A DNA stretch of 64,000 nucleotides from Zizania palustris (taxonomy: Eukaryota; Streptophyta; Magnoliopsida; Poales; Poaceae), in the NCBI GenBank assembly GCA_019279435.1, contig JAAALK010000081.1, forward strand, positions 57,651,318-57,715,317, written 5' to 3'. Of the stretch, positions 21,386-32,330 are shown piece by piece. The notes beneath the pieces are model-generated. The model ran no database searches and was not told the origin of the DNA. It was given only the letters and a program-made list of their open reading frames with translations. Numbering within the stretch: the stretch's first letter is position 1; the number at the start of each line of letters is the position of its first letter. The translations under genes were made by a program, and so were the position numbers.

Positions 21386-22043
21386 TCGCCACTATTGCAA
21401 CACTTAGCAGAATTCGGTCCTCAGGCCGAATTGGTACTTCGAATCCGCTCTGTTGCAATTTTCCACGTTCGGAGCTACTTCGTCGGAGGTATCTGGAGCT
21501 GAGAGATCGGTTTCGGAGGTTGCCAGAACACCCTTCGGTGAGACTGTTTCTTCGACCGCACGCTCCATCAGCAGACTTCATCACGACAAGCTTCGCCATG
21601 CTCGTACTCCGCTCTGGACGAAGTCACGTTCGTCTGTTGCGTTTGAGTCATTATTCTGTATCTTACTGCATCAGAGACTTCACACCGAACCCCGCTGTTC
21701 AGAGGTGATTCTCACGGCCAGATCCGTTCGGAGTTCATCTTTGGCCAGATCAGTCCGAACGCCGAAGGTACCCTTCGGCGGGACACTTCGCACCAGACGC
21801 CGAAGGTACACTTCGGTGACCCCCTTCGCACCATACTTCGAAGCAGATAGGCTCCGACCGGTTTGCTGATTTATTCTGTTTAATATATTTCTTTCGACTA
21901 ATTGGATTATTTTGTGTGATCTGATTGCCTGGTGACTCCACCCCCTTACCATGGCTAAGGGTAGTCGGAACGCGATGTTAGTGTTGTGTTACACTTAGCC
22001 TTGTCCCTAAGTATCCGCACACTTTTGGATCATCGAACTGACC

Positions 22044-22820
22044 GGTGGATTGTACATGAAAATGTGGGAGGGTTTGGAACAGAAGAAAAAGGGATCAGTT
22101 GTGGCAACAATATCGAGAGAGGTCAAGACGACGACATCAAGGAGGTTGGGGCTCATCGGCTCATGGCCGAAAAGAAATGCTTTTAACGCATCGGACTAGA
22201 AATAGAAAGAAGATGCTAGGATTGGTTCGTTTATAAAGGGGAGAGCAAGGGAAAGGCCGATGCAGTGCGTTATGCTAGTTTGCTCCCAAGAGCCATGGTC
22301 CGACGCGACAAGCTGAAGGTACCATTTACGCCAACCGGGGAGTGGAGAAGGAAAGGCTTTAAAACTCTGTGTCCAATCAGAGAGAAGCATTTTTGAAATT
22401 TTAATGGGAATATGATAGGTCTCGGCACTAATGAAATCGGTGGGGTCAGGATTACCCATCGGGCCCACGAAAAAGCAAGACTGATGATGCACCATCAGGA
22501 TAAAAACTTGGTTCTGCAAGTTCTAAAAGAAAGTAGAAGAAACAATAAGAAAATGAGTAGTAGAGAAAAGCGACAGAAGAACCAAGAAAGAACAAAAAAC
22601 GACTAAGATACCGAGGACTTATTTCTGGGATCACATCATTGGTGGCCATGGTGATGAAACCGAAGTTTGGGACCGATGAAAACGAAGAAGATGATGAGCA
22701 GCAGTCTTGAGTAGTACTAGTAGCAGGCGATGACAAGCTCGGAGGGCTCGTGGGATGAGTAAGCACTATGTGCATAAAGCATATAGAGAAAAAGAGAGTT
22801 CCCGATGTGTACTTATAGAT
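22044..22820. other. Unassigned segment between elements A and D
   Basis: No plus-strand coding signal. On the minus strand an open frame (22859-22452) is Phe/Ser/Tyr-rich, with an internal ATG near 22650 (MATNDVIPEISPRY). A minus-strand TATA-like CTATAAGTAC lies at about 22810-22819. This resembles the promoter and first-exon layout of the antisense genes in B and C, so it may be the 5' end of a similar antisense gene, but I cannot show homology. Confidence 0.35.
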
Positions 22821-24162
22821 TTTGACACCCAAATTTGGCACCAATTTGGAGTAGAACAAGTGCTAGCCAAGTTTAGAAAAAATTGGAAATTCTGCGCATA
22901 GGCCGGTCTGACCTGTCCTACATGGCCGGTCCGACCTTAGTGGTGTCATCAATCTGACTGGCATTACATGGCAGGTCCGACCTCCCATGTAACACCGGTC
23001 TGACCAGCCATGTATGTTTGGTCCGAAATTTCAGGATTTTCCAGCACTCTAAGTCCGAGTTGGTTACATCTATATCTTTTGTTTTTCAAAAAAAAACGAG
23101 GTATTTCATATATTAATCAATCTCTAAACACTTTAGGACATGGATAAATTCCAACTCTTGCAAGACCAACCCCTATATAAAGGGCCAAGGGCAATTCAAG
23201 TCAACCCCCCGGCGGCACTACATTGAATCGTTCTTTTCGTTTTCAATCGAATATTTCCTCCCTACTTTTGCCCTAGTTTTATTCTTTACTCTAGAAGTAT
23301 CCCTTTGTCAATTTGATCAGTAAATTGTCCGTACTTCGCCATGTTATTGTGAGTTCTTTTTGGGTTTGATCCGAAAACCTTCCGTTTCACGGTTTCACCC
23401 CCGTGCGGGTTTTTATCATTTTTATCAGTTTTTACCAGTGTTTCGATCCCAAGGACGAATTACCATTATTTTCTTGTGTTTTGCAGGTGTTGAAGTATCG
23501 ATATTCATCATCATAAGAATCCACATCAAGTCGTTGCCACCAAGACGGTCGTTGGAATCCGGGAGATCCAACTGTCGGAGTCGTTGGTCTAACCGGAGGC
23601 TACCTCACGGTCGGACCACCATGTATCGGACCTGTCACATCATTGCCAGCATGATTCAGTCAGACCAACGGTGCCTTGTTGGTCCAACCGGCCGCGTGCG
23701 CCGGAGCCCTCGCACTGGAGTACTTCGCACCGGAACCCCACACGCCGAAGACCCCTTCGTGCTTCACTCTCCAAGACTCCCTCGCGAGGCCCTCAGTCCG
23801 ACCGGAGATCTACACTCGGTCTGACCGACCAGGGCACCATAGGCCCCGTTCAAAGCACCCTCCGCATAAGATGATGAAGGCCCCTTCGGCAAACCCCTTA
23901 GCAATGCCGGTCCGGCTGGCAGTGTGCCTTCGGTTTGACCGGACCGCCATGGCCGATTTGACCGCTAGTTACTTCGGTCCAACCGGCCTTATTTTAGCCA
24001 GTTTGTTTTTTTTCACCCACGAATCGGTTATTCGAATAATTTTATTCTAATATTATTTGAGTGTCACGCTTAAGGTTATTCCTAAGTATCCACGTGCTTT
24101 TGGATCATCGAACTGGCGTTGATGTGTTTGGCGCTTCGTCGTCGTATTTTAGCATCAGCACA
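22821..24162 (+). repeat. Element D LTR (left edge approximate)
   Basis: The right edge is set by the primer site at 24168. The left edge is put at TGACACCCAAATTTGG (about 22823) on general LTR form only. It contains several copies of the palindromic motif GGTCYGACC and a TATA box at 23174. Confidence 0.6.
23174..23182 (+). promoter_or_regulatory. TATA box in element D LTR
   Basis: CCCCTATATAAAGGGCC, a strong TATA match, about 1 kb upstream of gag. Confidence 0.65.
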
Positions 24163-24167
24163 CTTTT

Positions 24168-24185
24168 TGGCGACTCCGCTGGGAA
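24168..24185 (+). other. Primer-binding site, tRNA-Arg type (element D)
   Basis: TGGCGACTCCGCTGGGAA differs from the element A site only at the penultimate base. Confidence 0.72.
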
Positions 24186-24190
24186 CATAC

Positions 24191-26642
24191 ATGCCAAGTG
24201 CGACTACATCGATGGCAGATATGACTACTACGACTACATGGACAATACCTTCTACGCCAACAAGCATAGCGGGGAACACGGAGGAGGACGAAGACTCTGG
24301 TACCCTTGCCCTAAAGGATCTCTTGGAGGAGGACCGTGCAGAACTTGAAGCCAAGGTGAAGGAACTTCACGATCGCATACTTGGAAGATACGTCAAGGTA
24401 GGCGACACGCTCATCAAGCATGACGCGAGATCCGTCACCATCACCACACCGACTAAGGTAAACTCCCATCCTCCCATATTTCGCCCGAACCTCGAACAAG
24501 AGATAGTTTCCAAGGTAAACCAAGCGGTTAACGCTGCATTGGATAGACACATCTAACACATAGCTCCAAAAGTAGACTCTAGGATTGATGAAGTGTTTAG
24601 AAGATTCGGTTTTCTCGAAGCTAATTCCCCTATTACGATTGCTAGCGCTCCCCCATTCATCGCATTCGCAGTAGAATGGATGGAAGTATAGGGAGAGATG
24701 TCACATCTGTGGCCTCAGCTTTCATGGCCGAGGCCCCTCTAGCTCCTGTCAGTCTGACCAGACCAGGTTTGTCAGTCCAACCGAGGGAATATGGTCGGTC
24801 CGACTAGCCATACCAGGCCGGTCCGATCGTCACGTGCCAGCCCACAACACTCAACGCTAGTGCCACCACTCCACCAACAACGGTCGGTCCGACCGCCTTC
24901 TGGGATAGTCTAACCGACTCACGCTCGACGATGATGATCGGCCACCACGCCGGTGCGACCACACCTCCGGCATACGTTGGTCTGACCGGACCCAATTGGC
25001 CGGTCCTACCGGACGAGTATAGTTGGTCAAACTAGCCACAACAGGTTGATCTGACCGACTCCTACCCCGCTATGGTTTTCACATCACCACTTGCACCAAT
25101 GTGTCCATTGCTCGCACCTGTTGTACCCCTAGCTACCCCGCATGTGCATAGGTCTCGGCACGCACCCTATTATGCTACATTAGCTAAGAATTACTTGTCT
25201 CACCCTACCAATAATGTTTCAGCACCCCTTGCTAGCCCTCCACGATCGGTCTATCTGCATGCACCAGCAGCAGATGATGATACGCATTATACGTCGGTCA
25301 ATGATAACAATCCTACTGCCAGTCCTCATGGCCAGCGGGATAGCCCTGCTCACACTTCCGTTGTACCCTCTCCCTTTAGGACAATAGCACAACAAGATAG
25401 CAATACAAGGCCTAAAAGTTTGAGGAAGAAAGTGTAAACCACGCTCAAGAAGTATTTAGAAGTCAAGTCAGAGGATCAGATCAATCAAAAGTCATATCCT
25501 ATATATTTTGAGTATTGCAAGCTTCCTGATGGTTTCGAAATGCCAGAATTTACAAAATTTAATGGCAATGATGCTGAGACCACAAGCGACCATATAACAC
25601 GATTCTTAGCACAATGTGGTGAAGCGAGTAGTTTCAATGAGCATAAGGTTAGTTTGTTCTCTTTATCTTTATACACAACTGCTTATGAATGGTTTATGTC
25701 TTTACCCACTCATTCTATTTTTAATTGGAAAGATTTAGTCCAAAAGTTTCACATGCAGTTCTCTCCTAGTGGAATAGAGTGTCAGTTAGATACTTTGAGA
25801 TCGGTTAAACAACATACCAGTGAGACCATTGACTCCTACATTCATAGGTTCCTAGAAACCAAAAGTCGTTACTCTAACTTGACTACTAGCGACTAAGACT
25901 TAGCTGATCTTGCACTTGATGGTTTGCTTGTCCACATTAGAGAAGCTATGCATGGTCAGACTTTCATGGATATTGGTCAAGTATTACGAAGCATTCTGGC
26001 TATTGAAAGTCGAGTCGTGGACATGGGAAAATCCAAGGACAACTTAGAAGAGAATGTCGGTGAGTGATCTGATAGGCAAAAGTAAGAAATTTGATGTCTA
26101 TACAACCGAATGGACTTGGACTAATGAGGAAGATCCATTCGTATGCGTTATTTTGAAGCCAACACCTCGAAAGAGTTCAGGAGGTAAGTTTACCTTTGAT
26201 CTAACCAACTGCGATAAGATATTCGACTATCTTTTTAAGAAGGGACAGATCAAGGTGCGTGAAGGCCAAGTCATCCTGTCGGCGGAAGAACTAGGAAGTC
26301 GTACATACTGTTAGTGGCATGACTCCTATACTCATACTCTTCATAAGTGTTATGTTTTCCGCCAACAAATTCAATCGGCCATCAATGAAGAATGATTGAA
26401 GTTTGAGAATGATCCTTTGCTCCTTAGTATTGATTGCAAAACCAAAGTGTTGATTCGGCCCGATCAAGCCGAATCAGCTAAAGGAAAGAATATTGTAGTT
26501 GGAGAGCCTCGGTCTGATACACATAATTCTATGGACAAAGAGAAGCCGCTTAGCAAGAAGACGGTTGGGCGGCCGAGAGTTACTTTTGATGTTCTATCAA
26601 AGAAGTATGAGCATATGGCTGAACAAAGAGCAAATAATGAGC
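24191..26642 (+). pseudogene. Element D gag, decayed
   Basis: The probable start is the ATG at 24191 (MPSATTSMADMTTTTT), as in A. Residues near 24290-24420 give LEEDRAELEAKVKELHDRIL, and a stop follows at 24554-24556. A divergent linker rich in GGTCYGACC motifs runs to about 25430. The gag core is open at 25540-25896 (MPEFTKFNGNDAETTSDHITR, LAQCGEASSFNEHK, ending at a stop after SNLTTSD). Further on come EWTWTNEEDPFVC, a zinc-knuckle-like WHDSYTHTLHKC with a stop in front, and VLIRPDQAESAKGKNIVVGEP as in element A. It is cut at the gap. Confidence 0.8.
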
Positions 26643-26742
26643 NNNNNNNNNNNNNNNNNNNNNNNNNNNNNNNNNNNNNNNNNNNNNNNNNNNNNNNNNN
26701 NNNNNNNNNNNNNNNNNNNNNNNNNNNNNNNNNNNNNNNNNN
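26643..26742. other. Assembly gap of exactly 100 N
   Basis: Exactly 100 N, the usual placeholder for a gap of unknown size. The left side is plus-strand gypsy gag and the right side is minus-strand copia gag, so the missing part includes at least one element boundary, or the join is wrong. Confidence 0.98.
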
Positions 26743-27139
26743 AACAAGGCTTCAACAGATTCACCCGGCTTCTGTGTGAAGTTCTCATATTCACGCCGGT
26801 AGGTCTGATAGAGCCGAGCCTTGACCTGGGCTGTTCCCTCATGGTGTGCCTTGAGGGTAGCCCAGATCTCTCTCGCAGTGGAGAGATGACTCACACGCTC
26901 AAATTCAGTGGGACCTAAACCAGAAAACAAATATTCACAGCCTTACTGTTGCTCAGATGCTGAGCAATGATACCAGCAGTACCGTGCTCAGCGACTGGCA
27001 GAATGACAAACGTGCTGTGAACGCAAATGTCCCATATGTCCGAACCCTGGCTCATGAGATAGGCTCGCATGCGAGTCTTCCAATAATTGTAGCCATAGGC
27101 TTCCAAGGACGGGACCTTGCCTGGAGACGTCATAGTCAC
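26743..27139 (-). pseudogene. Copia F1 gag, N-terminal fragment
   Basis: Starts MTMTSPGKVPSLEAYGYNYWKTRMRAYLMSQGSDIWDIC, the copia-type gag (UBN2-like) N-terminus. It continues with FSGLGPTEFERVSHLSTARE and IWATLKAHHEGTAQVKARLY, then EYENFTQKPGESVEAL at the gap. One A is missing at about 26930 compared with F2 (ACAAATATTC against ACAAAATATTC), which shifts the frame after AVNI. Gag would package element RNA. F2 gag at 58956-59234 is a close copy without this shift. Confidence 0.88.
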
Positions 27140-27184
27140 TACTGGGGTTTAGAACCGGTTAAGGTATGGAAAAACCCTAACCTC

Positions 27185-27196
27185 GCTCTGATACCA
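27185..27196 (-). other. Primer-binding site, initiator tRNA-Met (F1)
   Basis: Minus strand TGGTATCAGAGC, the canonical plant copia site, 2 nt from the LTR end. Confidence 0.93.
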
Positions 27197-27336
27197 CTTG
27201 TAGGACCGAAAGTAGCGACCAGAGGGGGGGTGAATGGGCGCCTAAAAAATTCTTTCGAATCAATGGCCTACTCCCAAAACCCAATGCATTTAAAAAGATA
27301 ACTAAACAGCAAAGCGAGAACAAATTGACTAAGTCT

Positions 27337-27849
27337 GCAGATTCAAAGTTTGCTGATTCTGAGGTCGCAGATTCTGAGGTTGCAGATTCTGAGGTTGCAG
27401 ATTCGAAGGTTGCAGATTCGAAGGTTGCAGATTCGAAGGTTGCAGATTCGAAGGTTGCAGATTCGAAGGTTGCAGATTCGAAGTATGCAGATTCGAAGTA
27501 TGCAGATTCGAAGTATGCAGATTCGAAGCCTGCAGATTCGAAGTATGCAGATTCGAAGTATGCAGATTCGAAGCCTGCAGATTCGAAGTCTGCTGATTCG
27601 AAGTCTGCTGATTCGAAGTATGCAGATTCGAAGCCTACAGATTCGAAGTCTGCTGATTCGAAGTCTGCAGATTCGAAGCTTGCAGATTCGAAGTCTGCTG
27701 ATTCGAAGTCTGTAGACTCGAAGCTTACAGATTCGAAGTCTGCAGATTCGAAGCTTGCAGATTCGAAGTCTGCAGATTCGAAGCTTGCAGATTCGAAGTC
27801 TGCTGATTCGAAGCCTGCAGATTCGAAGCTTGCAGATTCGAAGTCTGCT
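27337..27849. repeat. 15-bp minisatellite, about 34 units, in the F1 LTR
   Basis: The unit is GCAGATTCGAAGKYT with changes mostly in the last three bases (GGTT, GTAT, GCCT, GTCT, GCTT). The period of 15 keeps five frames open, giving false proteins such as (ADSKV)n on plus and (FESAD)n on minus. It lies downstream of the LTR TATA box, so it would be in the transcript. The F2 LTR has only scattered single units at the matching place (59610-59700). Confidence 0.95.
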
Positions 27850-28305
27850 ACACAGAGTTGGACTTCACACAAGAAAAGGGACTTTGACCCTGCCAACTCG
27901 ATCAAAAAGCAACACAGAAAAAGCAAGACTAAAATACTAGCATACTGTAGCTACAGGAAAGTAGTACTACTTGCTACAGAGTAGTAGTACTACTTGCAAC
28001 AGCAAGAACTAGTACTACTTCTCACGAAGAACACATACAACAGAGAAGCTTCTGTTCCAAATAAATTGACCACACGCACAGAGAATGAACTGCAGTGCAC
28101 AAAAATGCTTCGCACAAGCAAAAACAGCCAGATTAAAAGCTTTCCCAGACAACAAAAATCACTTAAAAACTTCAGGAAGAACAAGGCTTGTTGCCTGGTG
28201 GCTCACGCATGAACAGGAGAGAGAGAATGCAAGAAACAAAGTGACCCAAAGGAGGAGTATTGATTTTCAGCAAAAGGGTAGTCCAAACCCTAGGGGTTGG
28301 GGTCC

Positions 28306-28313
28306 TATTTATA
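28306..28313 (-). promoter_or_regulatory. TATA box in F1 LTR
   Basis: Minus-strand CCTATAAATAGGACC, conserved at 60862-60869 in the F2 LTR. Confidence 0.7.
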
Positions 28314-28876
28314 GGCAGCCCAACACTAGGAATATTCTACCTGCCCCTTAGGGTTTTTACAGACTCAAAAATAACGGAAAAGACTCTACTGCCCTTAGGT
28401 ATTTTTACAGACACGACAGACTGACTGTGGGCCTAAAGTTACAGATGACTTATCCGGAAGCTAAGTTTTCGTAGCGACTACGGCTTCTCTTCTGGACAGT
28501 CGGATACAGAATCAATGGTTGTCAGTTTTACGCCAAAACTGACAAAGCCTCCACCAGCTTTGCACCAGGTACCCGGATTGGGCCGGCCCGACTCCGCAGC
28601 TCTCTCAGCCCGGCAATCGCTCACCGCCCGTGTACCTGAGTCAGTCCTGGTCAACAGCCCAGTGGGTCTTCTACTGCTTCTGGCCCATGCACCCGGATTG
28701 GGCCAGCCCGACTTCGCAGCCTCCTTTGCCCGACAGTCGCTCGCTGCCGTGTACCTGAGTCACACGCGGCCCATAAAACAGCAGATCTCTTCTTCTTCTG
28801 TCCTCTTTGACTATCGTTGACAATGACTCATCACTTCTGGAGCCATGAGGCCCATGCTATTCAGCATGGCTCCTCA

Positions 28877-29296
28877 CCCGAGGATGTTCTGGTAGAGGTG
28901 GCTATGAGAAAAAAGCTTCTCAACTATGCGCAGTTCAATAGTTACTACTCGGCAGGTGATACTATCAAAAATCAAAAATTTGAAGAGCAAAGAGACCTCA
29001 CATCTGGTCTAGGGTTGTTGAGTTTGAAGAGTCGAGAGAGGGCGGAAGGATTGAGACCTAGTTTGTTGGCAAAGATTGACCTCACCCTCTTCTGCGTCTC
29101 CTCATCCCCCAAGGGTTCAGCCTTTTCCTTCGTTAGGTCCCTATTGCCTAAGTACTCAAAAGCTAGATGGAGTCGCTGCTTCAATGACTAGACTTGGCGG
29201 TGCACAAAGCTACTTGCCACATGGACGCCAGAGCTGCTTGCCTCTAAGAGCTGCTTCACCATATCCACCAACTCATCGACTTTAAGAAACCAAGGG
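28877..29296 (-). pseudogene. Antisense gene remnant of a gypsy element, C-terminal part
   Basis: On the minus strand the frame reads VDELVDMVKQLLEASSSGV, then SFVHRQV, a stop, LKQRLHLAFEYLGNRDLTKE and ANKLGLNPSALSRLFKLNN. From memory this resembles the C-terminal part of plant 'putative gypsy type transposon' proteins, which have a basic -R-Q-P-L-..R.H..-(W/F)-(E/D)-Y-.G..D.T- pattern. The N-terminal part of what is probably the same gene lies beyond the solo LTR at 32006-32330. I rate the family link moderate because it rests on a short motif. The left side is cut by copia F1. Confidence 0.5.
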
Positions 29297-32005
29297 TGGT
29301 TTCGATCTGGATGATGAGTGATTGACAATGATGAGCGTTTGAGCGAGAGTGTGGTAGAGAGTATGTGGAGTGCATCGAGGGTCTTCGATGTGGTGTGAAG
29401 GTGTGGCTGTCGAGGGTTTTGGCAGTGCGTCGCATTCTTGTTTTGGCTTGTCTTGTTTGTGTAGGGTGGAGATGCTGACCGACTATCGACGGCGGGTGAT
29501 CGAGGGTCGAGCGGGGAGATTGATGCCGAGGATCAGGGAGGCCGGGCGAAGTTGGAGAAGATCTCAAGAGTGCACGAAGAGACGGAGCGAGACTCGGACG
29601 GACGGCAGACGGACGGACGGCTGACTGTGACGGTGTGTCGACCGTGTTCGTGAGAGGGAGGCTAGGAAAAGCATTCACGCGGATCGAGGGGATCGAGAGC
29701 GGAAGTGGCTTGTTGGCGCTCGAAGTCACGAAGCGGTGTCACGAGTCGAGGAGCTGAAAAGGCTTTGTCGGTTTTTGCTGAAAACCGTCGAAACATGTAT
29801 CGTTTTTACTATTTCAATAAAATAGTGTCATGGTGTTAGTTTAATTTTTTAGTGTCTTAGTGTGTACTTTTTAGAGTATTTTTGGAGTATAAGTATTCTG
29901 AAAATATTCTAAAGAGGGGTCATTTGTAATTTTCTAGAGTAATTAGGGTTTTTCTAGTTGTAATTTTTAGTTTTGTATTTTGAGTCTTTTCTAGGGGGCT
30001 TAGTGTAAAATGGCCTTCTAGAAGGTGGAGTAGGTGGATAAATATCTGTGCTGGCCGAACAGAACTATGAATCCAGAACTTTCATTTTGAGACAAACTCA
30101 ATTTCATTTTTGCTTTCTCTTGCAAATCATGTTCATCCGGGTGATTTAGAGTACTAGCGCTTGATTTTGTACAGGAGCCAGCGTTTTGCCGTGAAGAACA
30201 TGATTTGCTACAGCACTCAGCGCTAGAGGTAATTCCATTCTGGATGCGATTTTGAGAGTCCGATATCTTGCAATTTTTCTACAGAACATGATGTGAATGT
30301 CTATACATGATTTGTTGTACGAGTTGTGAATGTTCCATTTTCGAAATTTGCATCACGTTTCTGTGAGTCTGAGTAATTGTTTTGCTGATCCCAAGTGAGG
30401 TTTCTTGATAGGTTTTAGTGCTGTGTTCTTCAAATTTGATTTCTGAGAATTGTTTTGCCGAAAGATTTGATCCAGCTGGGATGGAGGCTTTACGGTAAAC
30501 AGCACTTAGCCAGGTTTGTCGATTGTGAACAGTAAGGTGCTGGTGTTTTGTTCTGGCTACAGAATTTTTGCCGGCATTGCCTCTGTTCATCAACATTTGA
30601 GCTCTGTTCATCCAGAATTTTTTTCTTCTGCAATCCTGTTGGTTCTACCGCTTCTTTGCCGAAATTGTGATTGTGAATAGCACTGTTGATTTTGCTGGTT
30701 TCGCTACAGCGCCGTTGTTATTGCCATTTCCTCTACAGCGTTGCCGTGAAACACTTTGCTGCTGTGATGGCGTTACCAGAAACAGTGCATCAGCGCTGCT
30801 GATTTTGCAGAAAAAGCTTGTTCATCCAGAATTGTTTCTTCTGTATTTTTGACTTGCCGAGAGGTGCTTTGCTGCTGATTTTGCCGCTACAGCGCTGCTG
30901 GTTTTGCTACTGCCATGCATTGATGTTGCCGATTGATTTTGCCGATTATGAACAAGAGAGAAACCAGAACATTCCATTAGCCTGAACATCCGATAAAATA
31001 GAATCAAATTTGATTTTTGCATGCTAAGTTTGTTCATCCGGGAAACTCTTCTCTGTTCCTGCGAGATGGATTTTTGACCGTGAACAGCGCTGGTTTTTGC
31101 CGAATTGCTACAGTCTTGCCGCGCTGCTAATTGTTGCTTCTTCATGTTTGATCTTCCGTGAGGTTTTTGGCTGCTGCAGTCAAATTACCATGAGTAGTGC
31201 CGTATGAGCTACAGAGAATCCGAGATTTCTGTTCACCATCTAGAAGCAAGAAATCTGCCAGCAGTTTGAAGTATTCTTCAGCAACAACTCAGGTTAGATT
31301 CCGATCAAAGTTTTTGTGAATTCCTATTTGAGTTGTGTATCAGAAATGCAGAGTAGACTATGGAATGTTACTGGTTTAAATATAAATGAATCTGTGTTGA
31401 ATTTATACTCTGAAATCTGAACTGAACCTGCTTGAATGTGTGATTCTTTTCAATCCTGCTAATTGAACTAAGAGTAAAATATTCATGCTATTAAAGATAT
31501 CACTACTGTTCATTGTCCGAAAAACCTGAATACTTCACACAAATTCTGAATTTGTAGTTTTTCTGTTTAACACTTCTGATTTCTGCTAGATTTGCAATTT
31601 GTGATTCTTTGTATGCTGCGTTGAAACAAGATAGAGAATGAAACTTGCAAATTGAACCAAAGTTTATCAAATGTGCTTTGCTGATTTTACCTTTACTATT
31701 CACCGTCCGGAAAATTCAGAAATGTTTGAATCTCGATTGTGAGTGATTTGAATTGAGCTGATTCATTTCTATAAACTTGAATTGATCGTTTGTATGACTG
31801 ATTTGATATAGGTGTTGTCCAGGATCTTGAAACAAAGCAGTTTCTGAATGTTTGAATCTGTTTGAGCTCATCTTTTGTATTGATTGATTTGAAACATGAT
31901 TTTGTGTTTTTAGAGGAGCATTGGGTGATTTGATTAGGCCATCACGTTGAAAGAAAGTGTCGAGACGCCTATTCACCCCCCTCCAGTCACCATTCCGATC
32001 CCACA
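29297..32005 (+). repeat. Copia solo LTR (E family)
   Basis: 2.7 kb, homologous along its length to the LTR of copia E (55636-57842): shared start TGGTTT..ATCT…GATGAGTGATTGAC, shared AAGGCTTTGTCGGTTTT, and shared end AGTCACCATTCCGATCCCACA. There is no primer site or gag after it, so it is solo. No clear target duplication is left (AAGGG on the left, AACTT on the right). A weak TATA-like GGATAAATATC is at about 30036-30046. It interrupts the antisense-gene remnant. Confidence 0.82.
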
Positions 32006-32330
32006 AACTTGCCCTTACTCCTCCGACGGTCAGTGGTCAGACCAAGTGAGTGTTGTCAATGGTACTCGGCCAATCTCTGGTGACAAGGCTGGCCTGTGGT
32101 TTGCCATATAGAACCAACCCAAGTACCAACCCTTGTTGGAAGATGGAAGCATCACAAGGATGTACTCCGCCAACTTCACATCCCTAAGTTGAAGCCTGCA
32201 ACCGTCGACCACCTTATTGACGGTCAGCCACAGGCAGAAGAAATGACAAAATAGATTGAAATGGGGCTCAATGCCCACAAAAGCTTCACACAGATGTTCG
32301 AAGATGGCAAGATGGAGGAGCTAAGGGTTT
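32006..32330 (-). pseudogene. Antisense gene remnant, N-terminal part
   Basis: On the minus strand: FCLWLTVNKVVDGCRLQLRD, then YILVMLPSSNKGWYLGWFYM and ANHRPALSPEIGR. The S-S-N-K-G-W-…-W-F-Y- pattern is a hallmark of the central part of plant gypsy antisense proteins (from memory of the family). Its place directly upstream of an LTR (33014) also fits an antisense gene between pol and the 3' LTR. It is the same gene as 28877-29296, split by the solo LTR. Confidence 0.6.

Larger units (their letters stand above)
1..22043 (+). mobile_element. Element A: old Ty3/gypsy retrotransposon with nested insertions
   Basis: The end of one LTR (1-353) recurs at 21722-22043. Between them lie, in order, a primer-binding site, gag, protease, reverse transcriptase, RNase H and integrase, all on the plus strand. 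The coding part is broken by element B (2078-6413) and by a CACTA transposon (9552-17885). Taking each insertion out with one target-site copy makes the flanking gag or RT reading frame continuous. The shared parts of the two LTRs differ at about 23 of 300 positions by eye, so this is an old copy. Many in-frame stops show it is dead. The PR-RT-RH-INT order is that of Ty3/gypsy; the lineage is not settled, but the tRNA-Arg primer site and protein style suggest the Tat/Ogre group. Confidence 0.9.
20734..22043 (+). repeat. Element A 3' LTR, missing its last ~45 bp
   Basis: Starts TGTGTTGATAGCAAAAA just after the purine-rich AAAAGGCAGGGGGC. The part from 21722 matches 1-310. Similarity stops at about 22043, so the last ~45 bp found in the 5' LTR (up to TCAACACA) are gone. 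A TATA-like CTATAAGTATAG is at 21069-21080. Confidence 0.85.
22821..26642 (+). mobile_element. Element D: gypsy element related to A, cut by the assembly gap
   Basis: An LTR with a TATA box leads to the same tRNA-Arg primer site as element A and a gag homologous to A gag. The sequence then enters a run of 100 N. No pol is visible. The LTR resembles A's only near its 3' end (CCTAAGTATCCA…TTTTGGATCATCGAACT), so this is a related but distinct family. Confidence 0.8.
26743..28876 (-). mobile_element. Copia element F1 (5' LTR, primer site, partial gag)
   Basis: Reading the minus strand: LTR 28876 to 27199, a tRNA-iMet primer site, then gag running into the gap. It is the same family as F2 (58846-64000). 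No PPT follows on the right, so 28876 is an outer edge: the element was inserted in, or abuts, the antisense-gene remnant that starts at 28877. Confidence 0.85.
27199..28876 (-). repeat. Copia F1 LTR with internal minisatellite
   Basis: On the minus strand it begins TGAGGAGCCATGCTGAA and ends GGTCCTACA. The homologous F2 LTR is 59294-61458 (2165 bp); F1 is 1678 bp, so F1 both gained a minisatellite and lost other sequence. A minus-strand TATA (CCTATAAATAGG) is at 28306-28313. Confidence 0.88.

Noticed and set aside
22452..22859. Minus-strand ORF rich in Phe, Tyr and Ser that looks membrane-like
   Set aside because: Low-complexity composition, no family recognised, no coding context; kept only as a possible antisense-gene 5' end.
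26580..26930. ORFs running through the N block
   Set aside because: Translation across unknown bases has no meaning.
27325..27984. Long plus and minus ORFs with pentapeptide repeats (ADSKV, FESAD)
   Set aside because: They are translations of a 15-bp minisatellite that is open in most frames; no start context or conserved domain.
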